Origin: Corynebacterium timonense | GTDB lineage: Bacteria > Actinomycetota > Actinomycetes > Mycobacteriales > Mycobacteriaceae | Direction of reading: 5' to 3' | Assembly (NCBI RefSeq): GCF_900105305.1 | Contig: NZ_LT629765.1 | Coordinates: forward strand, 434,001-498,000 | DNA: 64,000 nucleotides | Shown here: piece by piece, positions 27,076-35,344 of the stretch | How positions within the stretch are numbered: position 1 is the first letter of the stretch | How the letters are laid out: every line of letters begins with the position of its first letter | Position numbers and translations under genes: made by a program | Notes under the pieces: generated by a model | What the model was told of the DNA's origin: nothing | What the model saw: only the letters and a program-made list of their open reading frames with translations | The model's database searches: none

Positions 27076-27890
27076 CGGCGGTGTGCCGCACCGCCGTCGT
27101 CACAGGTCCCGCAGCCGCGCTTGTGCACGGCCTGCCGACCTTGGACCGCGTCAGAAGCGTCGACCTCGTCCTCCCGGGCTCAACGCGGGCGCCCAGCGCG
27201 CGCACGTGGCCGGAGCACGTCACGTACCGCAACGGCTTGCTCCGGCCCGACGACATCACCACCGTCGACGGCATCCGCGTCACCAGCACGCTACGCTGCG
27301 CCTTTGACACCAGCAGGTACTACAGCCCCCTGTCCGCGCTTGTTGTCCTCGACGCTGCCCGCTTCCGCCGCCCCGACGTGACCACTGAGCAGCTCCTCGA
27401 GCTCACGAGCGCCCTTCCGCGCGCCCACGGCCGCGGCGCGTTCCGGCGTGTGGTTGAGCAGTCGACTGTGACGTCGCAAAGCGTGCTCGAAACCCTTGGC
27501 CGCCACGCCATCATCGAGGCGCGCCTGCCTGGCGTGCGCTCCATCGTCGGCCAAGCTCCGTTCGAGTACTACGACCTGGCGACCAGGCCGCTCATCGGCA
27601 AGGTCGACCTGCTCATCAACGGCTTCATCTGCGTCGAGCTCGACGGCCGCGCCAAATACACCAGCGACTACGTCACCGCCGAGGAGCGCTTCCGCGAGAA
27701 ACAGCTTCTGAACAGGGGCTACCTCCTCCTCCGCGCCGGTTGGCGAGACGTCTGGAACGGCTTCCTCGTCCGGTGGGTCGCCAACGCCACCTCCCGGATG
27801 CGGTACCTGTGCGAGGACCCCAACGACGGCAACGTCCCGCCTCCCATCGGCGACGGCGAGATCCTCACCCGCCGCGGGTTGTACAGCTAG
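27036..27890 (+). CDS. AbiEi/DUF559-like protein
   Basis: This 284-residue protein fits the actinobacterial family often called AbiEi-type antitoxin. The first half has VTGPAAALVHGLP and GIRVTSTLRCAFDTSRYYSP. The second half has a Vsr-like nuclease fold core: KVDLLINGFICVELDGRAKY, with a second short motif FREKQLLNRGYLLLRAGWRDVW. The D-x-E-type residues (VDL, VELDGR) resemble a restriction-type active site. No AbiEii nucleotidyltransferase is next to it, so it is an orphan. It starts inside the end of the hydrolase gene (40-base overlap) and is followed by the repeat array. Function not known. Confidence 0.7.
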   Translation: MPESGERALVTRVAAVCRTAVVTGPAAALVHGLPTLDRVRSVDLVLPGSTRAPSARTWPEHVTYRNGLLRPDDITTVDGIRVTSTLRCAFDTSRYYSPLSALVVLDAARFRRPDVTTEQLLELTSALPRAHGRGAFRRVVEQSTVTSQSVLETLGRHAIIEARLPGVRSIVGQAPFEYYDLATRPLIGKVDLLINGFICVELDGRAKYTSDYVTAEERFREKQLLNRGYLLLRAGWRDVWNGFLVRWVANATSRMRYLCEDPNDGNVPPPIGDGEILTRRGLYS

Positions 27891-27922
27891 CTTCTCGACG
27901 CCACACTGCCCCCGCGTCTTGT

Positions 27923-28540
27923 CTGCTCGACTGTAAGGAATCGCGTGCTGGGGTTGTGGTGCTTGCGGTGTCGTGGCGTCGAGTAGCCCTGCTCGACCGC
28001 GGGGAATGCCGTCCTGGGGCCGTGGCGCGAGCGTCTTGTCTGCTCGACCGTAAGGAATCGCGTGCTGGGGTTGTGGCGGGGACGGCGCCGTAGCGTCGAG
28101 TAGCCCTGCTCGACCGTAAGGGATCGCGCGCTGGGGTTGTGGCGGGGACGTCTGGTCTGCTCGACCACAAGGAATCGCGTCCTGGGGCCGTTGCGCGGGC
28201 GCCTTGTCTGCTCGACCGCAAGGAATCGCGTGCTGGCGTTGTGGCGCGAGCGTCGTCGTGGCGTCGAGTAGCCCTGCTCGACCGCAAGGAATCGCGTCCT
28301 GGGGCCGTTGCGCGGGCGTCTTGTCTGCTCGACCGCAAGGAATCGCGCGCTGGCGTTGTGGCGCGAGCGTCGTCGTGGCGTCGAGTAGCCCTGCTCGACC
28401 GCAAGGAATCGCGTCCTGGGGCCGTTGCGCGGGCGTCTTGTCTGCTCGACTACAAGGAATCGCGCGCTGGGGTCGTGGCGCGAGCGTCGTCGTGGCGTCG
28501 AGTAACCCCGCTCGACCGCAAGGAATCACGTGCCGCAGGC
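27923..28540. repeat. Composite tandem array: 11 copies of a ~23-bp core at 51/66-bp spacing
   Basis: The core is CTGCTCGACCGCAAGGAATC (extends to GCG) with few changes. Copies start at 27923, 27989, 28040, 28106, 28157, 28208, 28274, 28325, 28391, 28442 and 28508. Spacing is 66, 51, 66, 51, 51, 66, 51, 66, 51, 66, so a 117-bp two-part unit dominates with one slip. Cores that follow the 66-bp spacing sit in GTCGAGTAGCCCTGCTCGAC, a 6-bp hairpin. Spacing is divisible by three, so long false reading frames run through. The array fills the gap between the AbiEi-like gene and the IS element. Confidence 0.92.
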
Positions 28541-28632
28541 GGGGCGCACAAAAAGCCCCCGCCGAGAGTGAACTGCTCCCCATTAGTTGGACTGAGAAAT
28601 CAGTTGCTAACAACTAGTGGGGAGCATGTTCT

Positions 28633-29115
28633 TTGAGAGCACGTAGTTCGCTGAGTGAAGTTCAGCGTGAGCAGTTAGTCGACCTTTTCGAGCAGGGAAT
28701 GGGTTCCCACGCCGCTTCTCGTGTTGTCGGTGTCTCGAGGGATGCAGCGCGCTGCCTCTATCGCCGTTTCCAACTACGTGGCAGGCTATGTCTCGTGGAG
28801 AAACCGAACAAGCAGCGCTACTCCTTCGAGACGAAGAAGGAGGTTGTGGAACGTCATCTGGCCGGTGAGTCGAAGATGGATCTTGCCCGAAAGTTCAATC
28901 TTTCATCCGACCAACTCGTCAAGGACTGGGTGATTAAGTGGCGCAAAGGCGGCGACGAGGCTCTGCGCCCGAAGCCGAAGGGCAGGCCGAAAGGTTCAGG
29001 CAAACCGAAGGTGCTTTCTGAGGAAGAAAAGCTTCGCTGCCAGGTTGAACGGCTGGAAGCGGAAATCGCCTACTTAAAAAAATTGCGGGACTTGAGGAAC
29101 CAGGGACACGCCTAA
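28633..29115 (+). CDS. IS3-family OrfA (HTH, leucine-zipper protein)
   Basis: This 160-residue protein has two helix-turn-helix-type segments. The first is at about 7-40 (EQLVDLFEQGMGSHAASRVVGVSRDAARCLYRR, read in parts), the second is FETKKEVVERHLAGESKMDLARKFNLSS in parts. The basic linker KPKGRPKGSGKPK follows, then a coiled-coil tail (EEEKLRCQVERLEAEIAYLKK). It binds the IS ends. The first codon is TTG at 28633; an ATG at 28625 is not in frame. The A7 run near its end, 29076-29082, provides for a -1 frameshift into orfB. Confidence 0.85.
   Translation: MRARSSLSEVQREQLVDLFEQGMGSHAASRVVGVSRDAARCLYRRFQLRGRLCLVEKPNKQRYSFETKKEVVERHLAGESKMDLARKFNLSSDQLVKDWVIKWRKGGDEALRPKPKGRPKGSGKPKVLSEEEKLRCQVERLEAEIAYLKKLRDLRNQGHA
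29076..29082 (+). promoter_or_regulatory. Programmed -1 frameshift site (A7) of the IS
   Basis: Seven A residues after CTT lie near the end of orfA. A -1 shift here enters a frame that stays open through 29154 into orfB, and the join (AYLKK then IAGLEEP) is typical of IS150-group OrfAB fusions. Confidence 0.75.
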
Positions 29116-29153
29116 AAGCCCAGGCGATCGTCATCCTCAAGTCACACCACCGC

Positions 29154-29975
29154 TTGGAGTACCTCCTGGATGCGGCCGGTATGGCACGCTCGACATTCTT
29201 CTACCACCAGAAACGACTCACCGCACCGGATAAACATGCCGAGCTCAAACAGGCGATCCGGGACAGTTTTAAGCGCAACAAACACCGCTACGGCTACCGG
29301 CGGGTACTGCTCGACCTTCGTAACCAAGGTTGGATAGTCAACCACAAACTTGTCTTAAAGCTCATGCGTGAGATGGGCTTGAAAGCCAAGATCCGCCAGC
29401 GCAGGCCCTACATCTCCTACACAGGCACAACCAGTCACATCGCCGAGAACACACTCGAGCGCAACTTCACCCCGGATAAACCCAACTCTGTTTTCGTCAG
29501 CGACGTCACCGAGTTCAAGGTCGCCGGCCGCAAGGTGTATCTCTCACCGGTGATGGACCTGTTCGACCGCGCAATCGTCGCCCACACAGTGGCCACATCG
29601 CCAACCACAGCCTTGACCTCGGCCTCGTTGGCGCAGGCGATCGAAGCGTGTGCTCCAAAGCCGGGCTGGATGATCCACACCGATCAAGGATTCCAATACC
29701 AGCACTCATCCTGGCGCACCCTGATTAGCCAGCACCATGGAGTCCAGTCAATGTCACGCAAAGGCAATTGCTACGACAACGCAGTCATGGAGAACTTCTT
29801 CGGCCACCTGAAAACCGAAATGTTCCACGGAGAAGTCTTCGACACCATCGAGCAATTCACCGCCGCGGTCGACGAGTACATCCAGTGGTACAACACGCAA
29901 CGACTCCAACAACGACTCAAGGGCCTGACCCCGATGCAATACCGGAATCAGACCCTTGAAACCCTAACCGCCTAG
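29154..29975 (+). CDS. IS3-family OrfB (DDE transposase domain)
   Basis: This is the catalytic half of the transposase. The IS3 HTH_21 segment has HRYGYRRVLLDLRNQGW. The retroviral-integrase fold holds the three catalytic residues: D in FVSDVTEFKV, D in MIHTDQGFQYQH, and E in NAVMENFFGHLKTE. The ending YNTQRLQQRLKGLTPMQYR is characteristic. The first possible separate start is TTG 29154, but the protein is normally made as an OrfAB fusion by frameshifting at 29076-29082. It is full length, with no stop or frame break. Confidence 0.93.
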   Translation: MEYLLDAAGMARSTFFYHQKRLTAPDKHAELKQAIRDSFKRNKHRYGYRRVLLDLRNQGWIVNHKLVLKLMREMGLKAKIRQRRPYISYTGTTSHIAENTLERNFTPDKPNSVFVSDVTEFKVAGRKVYLSPVMDLFDRAIVAHTVATSPTTALTSASLAQAIEACAPKPGWMIHTDQGFQYQHSSWRTLISQHHGVQSMSRKGNCYDNAVMENFFGHLKTEMFHGEVFDTIEQFTAAVDEYIQWYNTQRLQQRLKGLTPMQYRNQTLETLTA

Positions 29976-30013
29976 AATTAAACCAGTCCAACTTTCGGGG
30001 GCCAGTTCAGAGG

Positions 30014-30025
30014 GGCGGGGGCACG
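30014..30025 (-). terminator. Interrupted aceE terminator (right arm here, left arm at 28550-28563)
   Basis: GGCGGGGGC (30014-30022) lies 17 bases beyond the aceE stop. The partner arm GCCCCCGCC (28555-28563) with its T-run (AAAAA on plus at 28550-28554) lies on the far side of the IS. Without the IS the two pair perfectly around GAGAGG. In the aceE direction the hairpin now cannot form across 1.4 kb. Confidence 0.8.
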
Positions 30026-30039
30026 ACGGTGCGCGGGGG

Positions 30040-32817
30040 CTACTCGCCCGAGCCGCCGTTGGGGTTGGTGGCGGTCGGGTCGTCGATGGCGAGGTCGCGG
30101 GCGGCCTGCGCGGCGACGTCCATGTCGATCTTGCCGTCGTTGGCCAGCCCCATAAGGGCGGCGACGACCATGGATTCGGCGTCGATGTTGAAGTAGCGGC
30201 GGGCCGCCTCGCGGGTGTCGGAGAAGCCGAAGCCGTCGGCGCCGAGCACGATGTACTGGCCCGGGACGTAGGGGCGGATCTGCTCGTGCAGGTCGGTGGC
30301 GAAGTCGGAGGTGGCGACGTACGGGCCGGAGGTCTGCTTGAGCTGGGTGGTGGCGAAGGGCTCGCGGACGTCGGCGCCCGGGTTCTGCAGCTTCTCCTTG
30401 TTCAGCGCCGCCCCGTCGCGGGCGAGCTCGACCCAGGAGGTGACGGAGTAGATCGAGGCGCCGACGTTGTAGTCCTCCTCGAGGATCTCCTTGGCGCGCA
30501 GCGCGTGGCGCATGCCCGTGCCGGAGGCGAGGAGGGAGACCTGCAGGTCCTTGTCCTCGCCGCGCTGGTAGAGGTAGATGCCGCGGTGCAGGCCCTCGAC
30601 GTCGAGGTCGGCGGGGCGCTCGGGCTGATGGGTGGGCTCGTTGTAGACGGTGATGTAGTACATCACGTTTTCGCCGCCGTCGGGGCCGTACATGCGCTCG
30701 ATGCCCTTGGTGATCAGGTAGGGCATCTCGTAGGCGAAAGCCGGGTCGTAGGTGACCACGGCTGGGTTGGTGGAGGCGAGGATCGGCGAGTGGCCGTCCA
30801 TGTGCTGGAGGCCCTCGCCGAAGAGGGTGGTGCGGCCGGCGGTCGCGCCGATGATGAAGCCTCGGGCCATCTGGTCGCCAGCGGCCCAGAAGTTGTCGCC
30901 GGTGCGCTGGAAGCCGAACATCGAGTAGAAGATGTACATCGGGATCATCGGCTCGCCGTGCGTCGCGTAGCTCGTGCCGGCGGCGATGAAGGAGGCGGAC
31001 GAGCCGTCCTCGCTGATGCCCTCGTGAAGGATCTGCCCGTCGACGGCCTCGCGGTACGACAGCTGCAGGTCGTGGTCCACGGGGGTGTAGTTCTGGCCCA
31101 CCGGGTTGTAGATCTTCAGGGTGGGGAACCACGAGTCGAGGCCGAAGGTGCGGGCCTCGTCGGGGATGATGGGCACGATGCGTTTGCCAATCTCCTTGTC
31201 GCGCATGAGTGCGCGGAAAGCGCGCACGAGCGCCATCGTGGTGGCTACCTCCTGCTTGCCGGAGTCTTTGAAGTTGGCCTTGAAGGTCTTTTCAAAGTCG
31301 GGCAGCTCGAGCGGGGTGAAGGACTCGCGGCGCTCGGGGAGGTACCCGCCGAGCTCCTTGCGGCGCTCCTTGAGGTACGTGATCTCCTCCGCGTCCTCGC
31401 CGGGGTGGTAGTAGGGCGGGAGGTAGGGGTCGCGCTCGAGCTCTTCGTCGGAGATCGGGATCTCCTGCTTGTCGCGGAAGAGCTTGAGGTCGTCGAGGGT
31501 GAGGTTCTTCATCTGGTGGGTCGCGTTGCGGCCCTCGAAGTTGTGGCCGAGGCCATAGCCCTTGACGGTGTGGGCGAGGATGACGGTGGGCTTGCCCTTG
31601 GTTTCCAGGGCGCGCTGGTACGCGGCGTAGACCTTGCGGTAGTCGTGGCCGCCGCGGCGCAGGGCCCAAATTTCGTCGTCGCTCATGTCCTCGACGAGCT
31701 TGAGGGTGCGCGGGTCGCGCCCGAAGAAGTGCTCGCGGACGTAGGCGCCGTCGTTGGCCTTGAAGGTCTGGTAGTCGCCGTCCTTCGTGGTGTTCATGAT
31801 GTGGACGAGGGCGCCGTCTTCGTCCTTCTCCAGCAGTGCGTCCCACTCGCGGCCCCACACGACCTTGATGACGTTCCAGCCGGCGCCGATGAAGAAGGCT
31901 TCGAGCTCCTGGATGATCTGGCCGTTGCCGCGGACGGGGCCGTCGAGGCGCTGGAGGTTGCAGTTGACCACGAAGGTGAGGTTGTCCAGGCCGTAGAGGG
32001 CGGCCATGTGGAGCAGGCCGCGAGACTCCGGCTCGTCCATTTCGCCGTCGCCAAGAAACGCCCAGACGTGCTGCTTGTCCGTGTCCTTGATGCCGCGGTC
32101 CTGCAGGTATTTGTTGAAGCGCGCCTGGTAGATCGCGTTCATCGGGCCGAGGCCCATGGACACGGTGGGGAACTCCCAGAAGGCGGGCATGCCGTGCGGG
32201 TGCGGGTAGGAGGGCAGGCCACCCTGCGGGCGGGAGTGCTCCTGGCGGAAGCCGTCGAGGTCGTCCTCGCTCAGGCGGCCCTCGAGGAAGGCGCGGGCGT
32301 ACATGCCGGGGGAGGCGTGGCCCTGGAAGAAGATCTGGTCTCCGCCCTGCTCGGCGTTCTTGCCGTGGAAGAAGTGGTTGAAGCCGACCTCGTAGAGGGC
32401 GGCGGCGGACGCGTAGGTGGAGATGTGGCCGCCGACCTTGACGCCGGGGCGCTGCGCGCGGTGGACCATGATGGCGGCGTTCCAGCGCATCCAGCGGCGG
32501 TAGCGCTTCTCGATCTTCTCGTCGCCCGGGAAGTCGGGCTCCATCGTCGTGGGGATGGTGTTGACGAAGTCGGTGGACGACAGCGCGGGCAGCGGGACGC
32601 GCTTCGCGGAGGCGCGTTCGATGAGGCGGAGCATGAGGTAGCGTGCGCGCTCGGGGGAGGAGGAGTCGAGCAGCCCGTCGAAGGAGTCCATCCATTCCCG
32701 GGTCTCTTCGGGGTCCTGATCGTGCAGGTAGGAGGCCACACCCTCCCGAATCGAAGGGATGTTGGATTCCCGGTCGTTGCCGTAGGGATCCTTCTCGCCG
32801 AGGTCGTAATCAGCCAC
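30040..32817 (-). CDS. aceE: Pyruvate dehydrogenase E1 component (homodimeric)
   Basis: This 925-residue thiamine-diphosphate enzyme decarboxylates pyruvate and passes the acetyl group to the E2 lipoyl domain. The ThDP motif [12 protein letters not shown] is followed by the [15 protein letters not shown] metal-site segment. [20 protein letters not shown], and a C-terminal transketolase domain with [18 protein letters not shown] are also seen. Length is as expected for the corynebacterial AceE, whose complex also contains the 2-oxoglutarate dehydrogenase E1. The ATG at 32817 has GGAGG (as GGAGGTTTCAAC) nine bases upstream. The divergent DUF3052 gene is a conserved neighbour. The IS at 28569-30009 lies in its 3' flank. 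Confidence 0.98.
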   Translation of the reverse strand: MADYDLGEKDPYGNDRESNIPSIREGVASYLHDQDPEETREWMDSFDGLLDSSSPERARYLMLRLIERASAKRVPLPALSSTDFVNTIPTTMEPDFPGDEKIEKRYRRWMRWNAAIMVHRAQRPGVKVGGHISTYASAAALYEVGFNHFFHGKNAEQGGDQIFFQGHASPGMYARAFLEGRLSEDDLDGFRQEHSRPQGGLPSYPHPHGMPAFWEFPTVSMGLGPMNAIYQARFNKYLQDRGIKDTDKQHVWAFLGDGEMDEPESRGLLHMAALYGLDNLTFVVNCNLQRLDGPVRGNGQIIQELEAFFIGAGWNVIKVVWGREWDALLEKDEDGALVHIMNTTKDGDYQTFKANDGAYVREHFFGRDPRTLKLVEDMSDDEIWALRRGGHDYRKVYAAYQRALETKGKPTVILAHTVKGYGLGHNFEGRNATHQMKNLTLDDLKLFRDKQEIPISDEELERDPYLPPYYHPGEDAEEITYLKERRKELGGYLPERRESFTPLELPDFEKTFKANFKDSGKQEVATTMALVRAFRALMRDKEIGKRIVPIIPDEARTFGLDSWFPTLKIYNPVGQNYTPVDHDLQLSYREAVDGQILHEGISEDGSSASFIAAGTSYATHGEPMIPMYIFYSMFGFQRTGDNFWAAGDQMARGFIIGATAGRTTLFGEGLQHMDGHSPILASTNPAVVTYDPAFAYEMPYLITKGIERMYGPDGGENVMYYITVYNEPTHQPERPADLDVEGLHRGIYLYQRGEDKDLQVSLLASGTGMRHALRAKEILEEDYNVGASIYSVTSWVELARDGAALNKEKLQNPGADVREPFATTQLKQTSGPYVATSDFATDLHEQIRPYVPGQYIVLGADGFGFSDTREAARRYFNIDAESMVVAALMGLANDGKIDMDVAAQAARDLAIDDPTATNPNGGSGE

Positions 32818-32940
32818 GTTGAAACCTCCGTACTTAGGGCTTTTTACATGTCACTGCCGAGAATACCCGCGCGCGGCGCGCTCGGCGGGTTATCATCTTC
32901 GGGTATCAAGTACCTGATGTTCATCAAGGAGGACAAACAC

Positions 32941-33351
32941 GTGGGCGCCGCGGGTGTCGACAGCTACGTAGACCGTCTGGGAATTCGCCGGGACAGCATC
33001 GTTCAGGAGATCGGCTGGGATGAGGATGCGGATTCCACCATTTCAGAGGCCATCGAGGACGTCATCGGGCAGCCGCTTCTCGACGAAGACACGGACGAGC
33101 TTTGCGACGTCGTCCTCCTGTGGTTCCGCACCGACGACGGCGACCTCGTGGACGCGCTGATGGACGCCGGCCGCAACCTCGGCGATGGCGGGCGCATCTG
33201 GCTGCTCACCCCCTCGGCCACCAAGCCGGACGCTGTCCACCCCGGCGACATCTCTGAGTCCGCGCAGCTAGCGGGGCTTGTCCAGACGAGGGCAGACCGC
33301 CTTGGCGAGTGGCAGGGCTCCTGCCTCACCGCGGCGGGAACCAAAAAGTAG
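32941..33351 (+). CDS. DUF3052 protein
   Basis: This 136-residue cytoplasmic acidic protein has the DUF3052 pattern: DRLGIRRDSIVQEIGWDEDAD, CDVVLLWFRTDDGDLVDALMDA and DGGRIWLLTPSATKPD. A homologue sits next to aceE in mycobacteria (Rv2239c). Function unknown. GTG 32941 is chosen because AAGGAGG lies seven bases before it. An upstream in-frame ATG (32917-32919) would start inside the leader and put that ribosome site within the coding region. Confidence 0.87.
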   Translation: MGAAGVDSYVDRLGIRRDSIVQEIGWDEDADSTISEAIEDVIGQPLLDEDTDELCDVVLLWFRTDDGDLVDALMDAGRNLGDGGRIWLLTPSATKPDAVHPGDISESAQLAGLVQTRADRLGEWQGSCLTAAGTKK

Positions 33352-33398
33352 AGGGGTGTGGTGCTACGCCCCCGCACCGTGGTAGGGTTTCGGGGCGC

Positions 33399-33471
33399 GC
33401 GCCGTTAGCTCAGCTGGAAGAGCAACTGGTTTACACCCAGTAGGTCGGCGGTTCGAGCCCGTCATGGCGCA
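33399..33471 (+). tRNA. tRNA-Val (TAC)
   Basis: The 73-base cloverleaf has acceptor GCGCCGT/ATGGCGC (one G-T pair), D-arm TAGCTCAGCTGGAAGAGC, anticodon stem ACTGG/CCAGT around TTTACAC, and T-arm with GGTTCGAGC. The TAC anticodon reads valine. No CCA is encoded. Its last ten bases overlap the end of a gene on the other strand. Confidence 0.93.
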
Positions 33472-33872
33472 CAAAGTTTTTGTACACGGGCCTCGACCCC
33501 ATCATTGCCGGGAGCAGCGGCGAGGTCGTAGGAGACGTCGATGACGTCCCACGGCCCGATGCGCAGCCGCGCCGAACCGGCGCGGCGCGAGCCGGGGTCG
33601 GGAAACACCACGAACTCGGTGAGCGTCGTTCCGTAGAAGGCACAGATGGCGGCGGCGAGCGCCTCGGGGGCGACGCCGACGAGGAGGGGCTCACCGTCCG
33701 GGTCGGTAGCTGCGGCTAGGGCGCTCAGTGGCGCGGCGCGGAAGGGGGCAGGGTCGTCGCTGAGCGCGTCCTCGACGTCCCCGATTTCGACGTCGGGGGC
33801 GGGGGTGATGCCGGCCCCGCGCAAAGCGGCCAGGCCGGACTCGAGAAGAGAGTGGTCGGAGGGGGAAAACAT
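33462..33872 (-). CDS. Hypothetical 136-residue protein overlapping tRNA-Val
   Basis: The product has no membrane segment and no recognised motif. Central block EALAAAICAFYGTTLTEFVV and C-terminal RIGPWDVIDVSYDLAAAPG look like a compact alpha/beta fold. ATG 33872 has GAGG five bases upstream; a GTG six bases earlier is less good. The stop codon lies within the 3' end of the opposite-strand tRNA-Val. It follows the SURF1 gene direction with a 21-base gap, so it may be the last gene of the phosphatase-SURF1 group. Confidence 0.6.
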   Translation of the reverse strand: MFSPSDHSLLESGLAALRGAGITPAPDVEIGDVEDALSDDPAPFRAAPLSALAAATDPDGEPLLVGVAPEALAAAICAFYGTTLTEFVVFPDPGSRRAGSARLRIGPWDVIDVSYDLAAAPGNDGVEARVQKLCAP

Positions 33873-33893
33873 GGGCACCTCGTGGCGGGTGGG

Positions 33894-34796
33894 CTAGCGT
33901 TCTTCCTGCCTATCGTAGGACGCAGCCCATGGGTTGCGCTTGCCGGAGCCGTAGCGGGGCCTCGGGGCGGGGGCAACGTGCGAGGCAGGCTCCGGCGCGG
34001 GGGCGTTAGGGATCGGGGTGGCGGCGAGTGGGGCGTCGGCAAGCAATGCCTCCTGCTCCTCGCGGAAGCGGCGCCGCTCGCGGGTCTCCGCCCAGATGAA
34101 ATAGATGAGCCCGCCGGGGGCGAGGATGCCGAAGGCGATCCATTGCAAGCCGTAGGACAGGTGGTTGCCCGTGTCGAGCTGGGGCAGCGGGATCGCCTGG
34201 AGTTCTCCCGGCTCCCCGGCGGCGAGTTGGACGTAAGGGGTGGCCAGGTTTAGCCCGCTGAGCTCGGAGACCTGCTCGGTGCTGATGGAATAGACCATGT
34301 CGTGGCCCTGATCGTGCATCGGCGGGGTGGGGTGGACGCCTTCGTCGGCGCGCAGGAAGCCGGTGGCGGTGACGCGGCCGGTGGGCGCGGGCTCGATCGC
34401 GGGGACCTGGGTGCCGCCGTCCTCGGCGGGGACCCACCCGCGGTTGACCAGCACGGTGTCGCCGCTGTCGAGGGCGAAGGGGGTGAGCACCTGGAAGGCC
34501 GGGGTCCGGTCCACCGGGCGCAGGCGCAGCAGGACCTCGCCGTCGGGCACGTATCGGCCGGTGAGGGAGACGCGGGACCATTCCTCGGCGCTCGGGTCGA
34601 AGGGGATCGGGTCGCTGTCGAAGGCGCGCTCGATGTGCTCGTTGCGCTCCACCAAGGCCTCGTTTTTACCCAGCTGCCAGGGCGCGAGGAAGGTGAAGGC
34701 GAAGTAGGAAAACGCCGCGATGAGCAGGGCGGCGATGACCCAGCCGGGGGTGAGGAACGTCTTCCACCAAGGTTTGTTGTTCGTCGTCGCCATCAC
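33894..34796 (-). CDS. SURF1-family cytochrome oxidase assembly protein
   Basis: This 300-residue membrane protein has an N-terminal membrane helix (about 14-38, GWVIAALLIAAFSYFAFTFL). The extracytoplasmic SURF1 domain follows, with WQLGKNEALVERN, VLVNRGWVPAEDGG and the closing GNHLSYGLQWIAFG into the second membrane helix (about 222-243). A Pro/Ala-rich basic tail follows. SURF1 assists haem-a insertion into the aa3 oxidase. The start at 34796 (or the second ATG at 34793) lies seven bases after the phosphatase stop. The PtpA-SURF1 order is that of mycobacteria (Rv2234-Rv2235). Confidence 0.92.
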   Translation of the reverse strand: MMATTNNKPWWKTFLTPGWVIAALLIAAFSYFAFTFLAPWQLGKNEALVERNEHIERAFDSDPIPFDPSAEEWSRVSLTGRYVPDGEVLLRLRPVDRTPAFQVLTPFALDSGDTVLVNRGWVPAEDGGTQVPAIEPAPTGRVTATGFLRADEGVHPTPPMHDQGHDMVYSISTEQVSELSGLNLATPYVQLAAGEPGELQAIPLPQLDTGNHLSYGLQWIAFGILAPGGLIYFIWAETRERRRFREEQEALLADAPLAATPIPNAPAPEPASHVAPAPRPRYGSGKRNPWAASYDRQEER

Positions 34797-34802
34797 AGGC
34801 TT

Positions 34803-35282
34803 CTACTCTACGCGGGAGCGCACCCACGAGATAATGCCGTCCGCGGCGGCTTCGATCTGCTCGCGCGCGGCGGAAAACCCAGCCTGGCCGCCGTAGTAGG
34901 GGTCCTCGACGCCGGCTCCGTCCGGGGCGTCGGGGTCGAAGGAGCGCAGCAGGCGGATCTTGTCCTCCGGCACGCCTCGGGCAACGAGCTCGGAGACGTG
35001 GCGCTGCTCGAGGGCAACGATGAGGTCGGCGTCTTGTTGCGTCACTCCGAACTGCTGGGCGCGATGGCGGGAGCCGTCGTAGCCGTGCTCGGCAAGCTCG
35101 TAGAGCGCCCGCTCGTCGGCCCGCTGACCCACGTGCCAGGAGCCGGTGCCGGAGGACGTCACCACGGTCTCGCTGCCCAGGCCCGCCTCCGTGAGTTTGG
35201 CGCGGATGATCACCTCCGCCATCGGCGAGCGGCAGATGTTGCCCGTACAGACAAAATCGATGTGCAGCGGGGCGGCGCCCAT
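34803..35282 (-). CDS. Low-molecular-weight protein tyrosine phosphatase
   Basis: This 159-residue phosphatase has the active-site loop VCTGNICRSP (Cys12 and Arg18, C-x5-R) near the N terminus. The general-acid Asp is in VEDPYYGG, and SSGTGSWHVGQRADERA is a typical family segment. It removes phosphate from protein tyrosines or small arsenate-like substrates. ATG 35282 is chosen because GAGG lies nine bases upstream. The frame could open further upstream, but that would place the active loop too deep. Operon with SURF1 downstream, divergent from the Nif3 gene. Confidence 0.92.
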   Translation of the reverse strand: MGAAPLHIDFVCTGNICRSPMAEVIIRAKLTEAGLGSETVVTSSGTGSWHVGQRADERALYELAEHGYDGSRHRAQQFGVTQQDADLIVALEQRHVSELVARGVPEDKIRLLRSFDPDAPDGAGVEDPYYGGQAGFSAAREQIEAAADGIISWVRSRVE

Positions 35283-35344
35283 GAATAACCTCCTCGTGTC
35301 GTCTCCCCACAACACTAGTCGGGCGCCTTTGTAGGGTAGAAGCC

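Larger units (their letters stand above)
28569..30009 (+). mobile_element. Complete IS3-family (IS150-like) insertion sequence
   Basis: The 1441-bp element is bounded by 26-bp imperfect inverted repeats at 28569-28594 and 29984-30009. The two share TGAACTG and AGTTGGACTG at the ends, with six differences between. The bases GAG directly before (28566-28568) and after (30010-30012) are a 3-bp target duplication. It carries orfA and orfB with a frameshift site. Both ends, the genes and the DDE residues are intact, so it may be active. It lies within the loop of what was the aceE terminator. Confidence 0.95.

Noticed and set aside
27923..28540. CRISPR array
   Set aside because: Spacing is regular, but the sequences between the cores are also repeated rather than unique, and no cas gene is near.
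27291..28613. Large open frames with GRADKTP or RSSRATRR repeats
   Set aside because: Spacings of 51 and 66 bp are multiples of three, so frames stay open on both strands. Part runs antisense through the AbiEi-like gene.
29076..29154. A frameshift mutation inactivating the IS transposase
   Set aside because: The A7 run and the open -1 frame through to orfB are the usual programmed frameshift of the IS3 family, so the element looks intact.
30286..33351. A 1021-codon open frame on the plus strand
   Set aside because: Most of it is antisense to aceE. Only its last 136 codons (from GTG 32941) are real, the DUF3052 gene with its own ribosome site.
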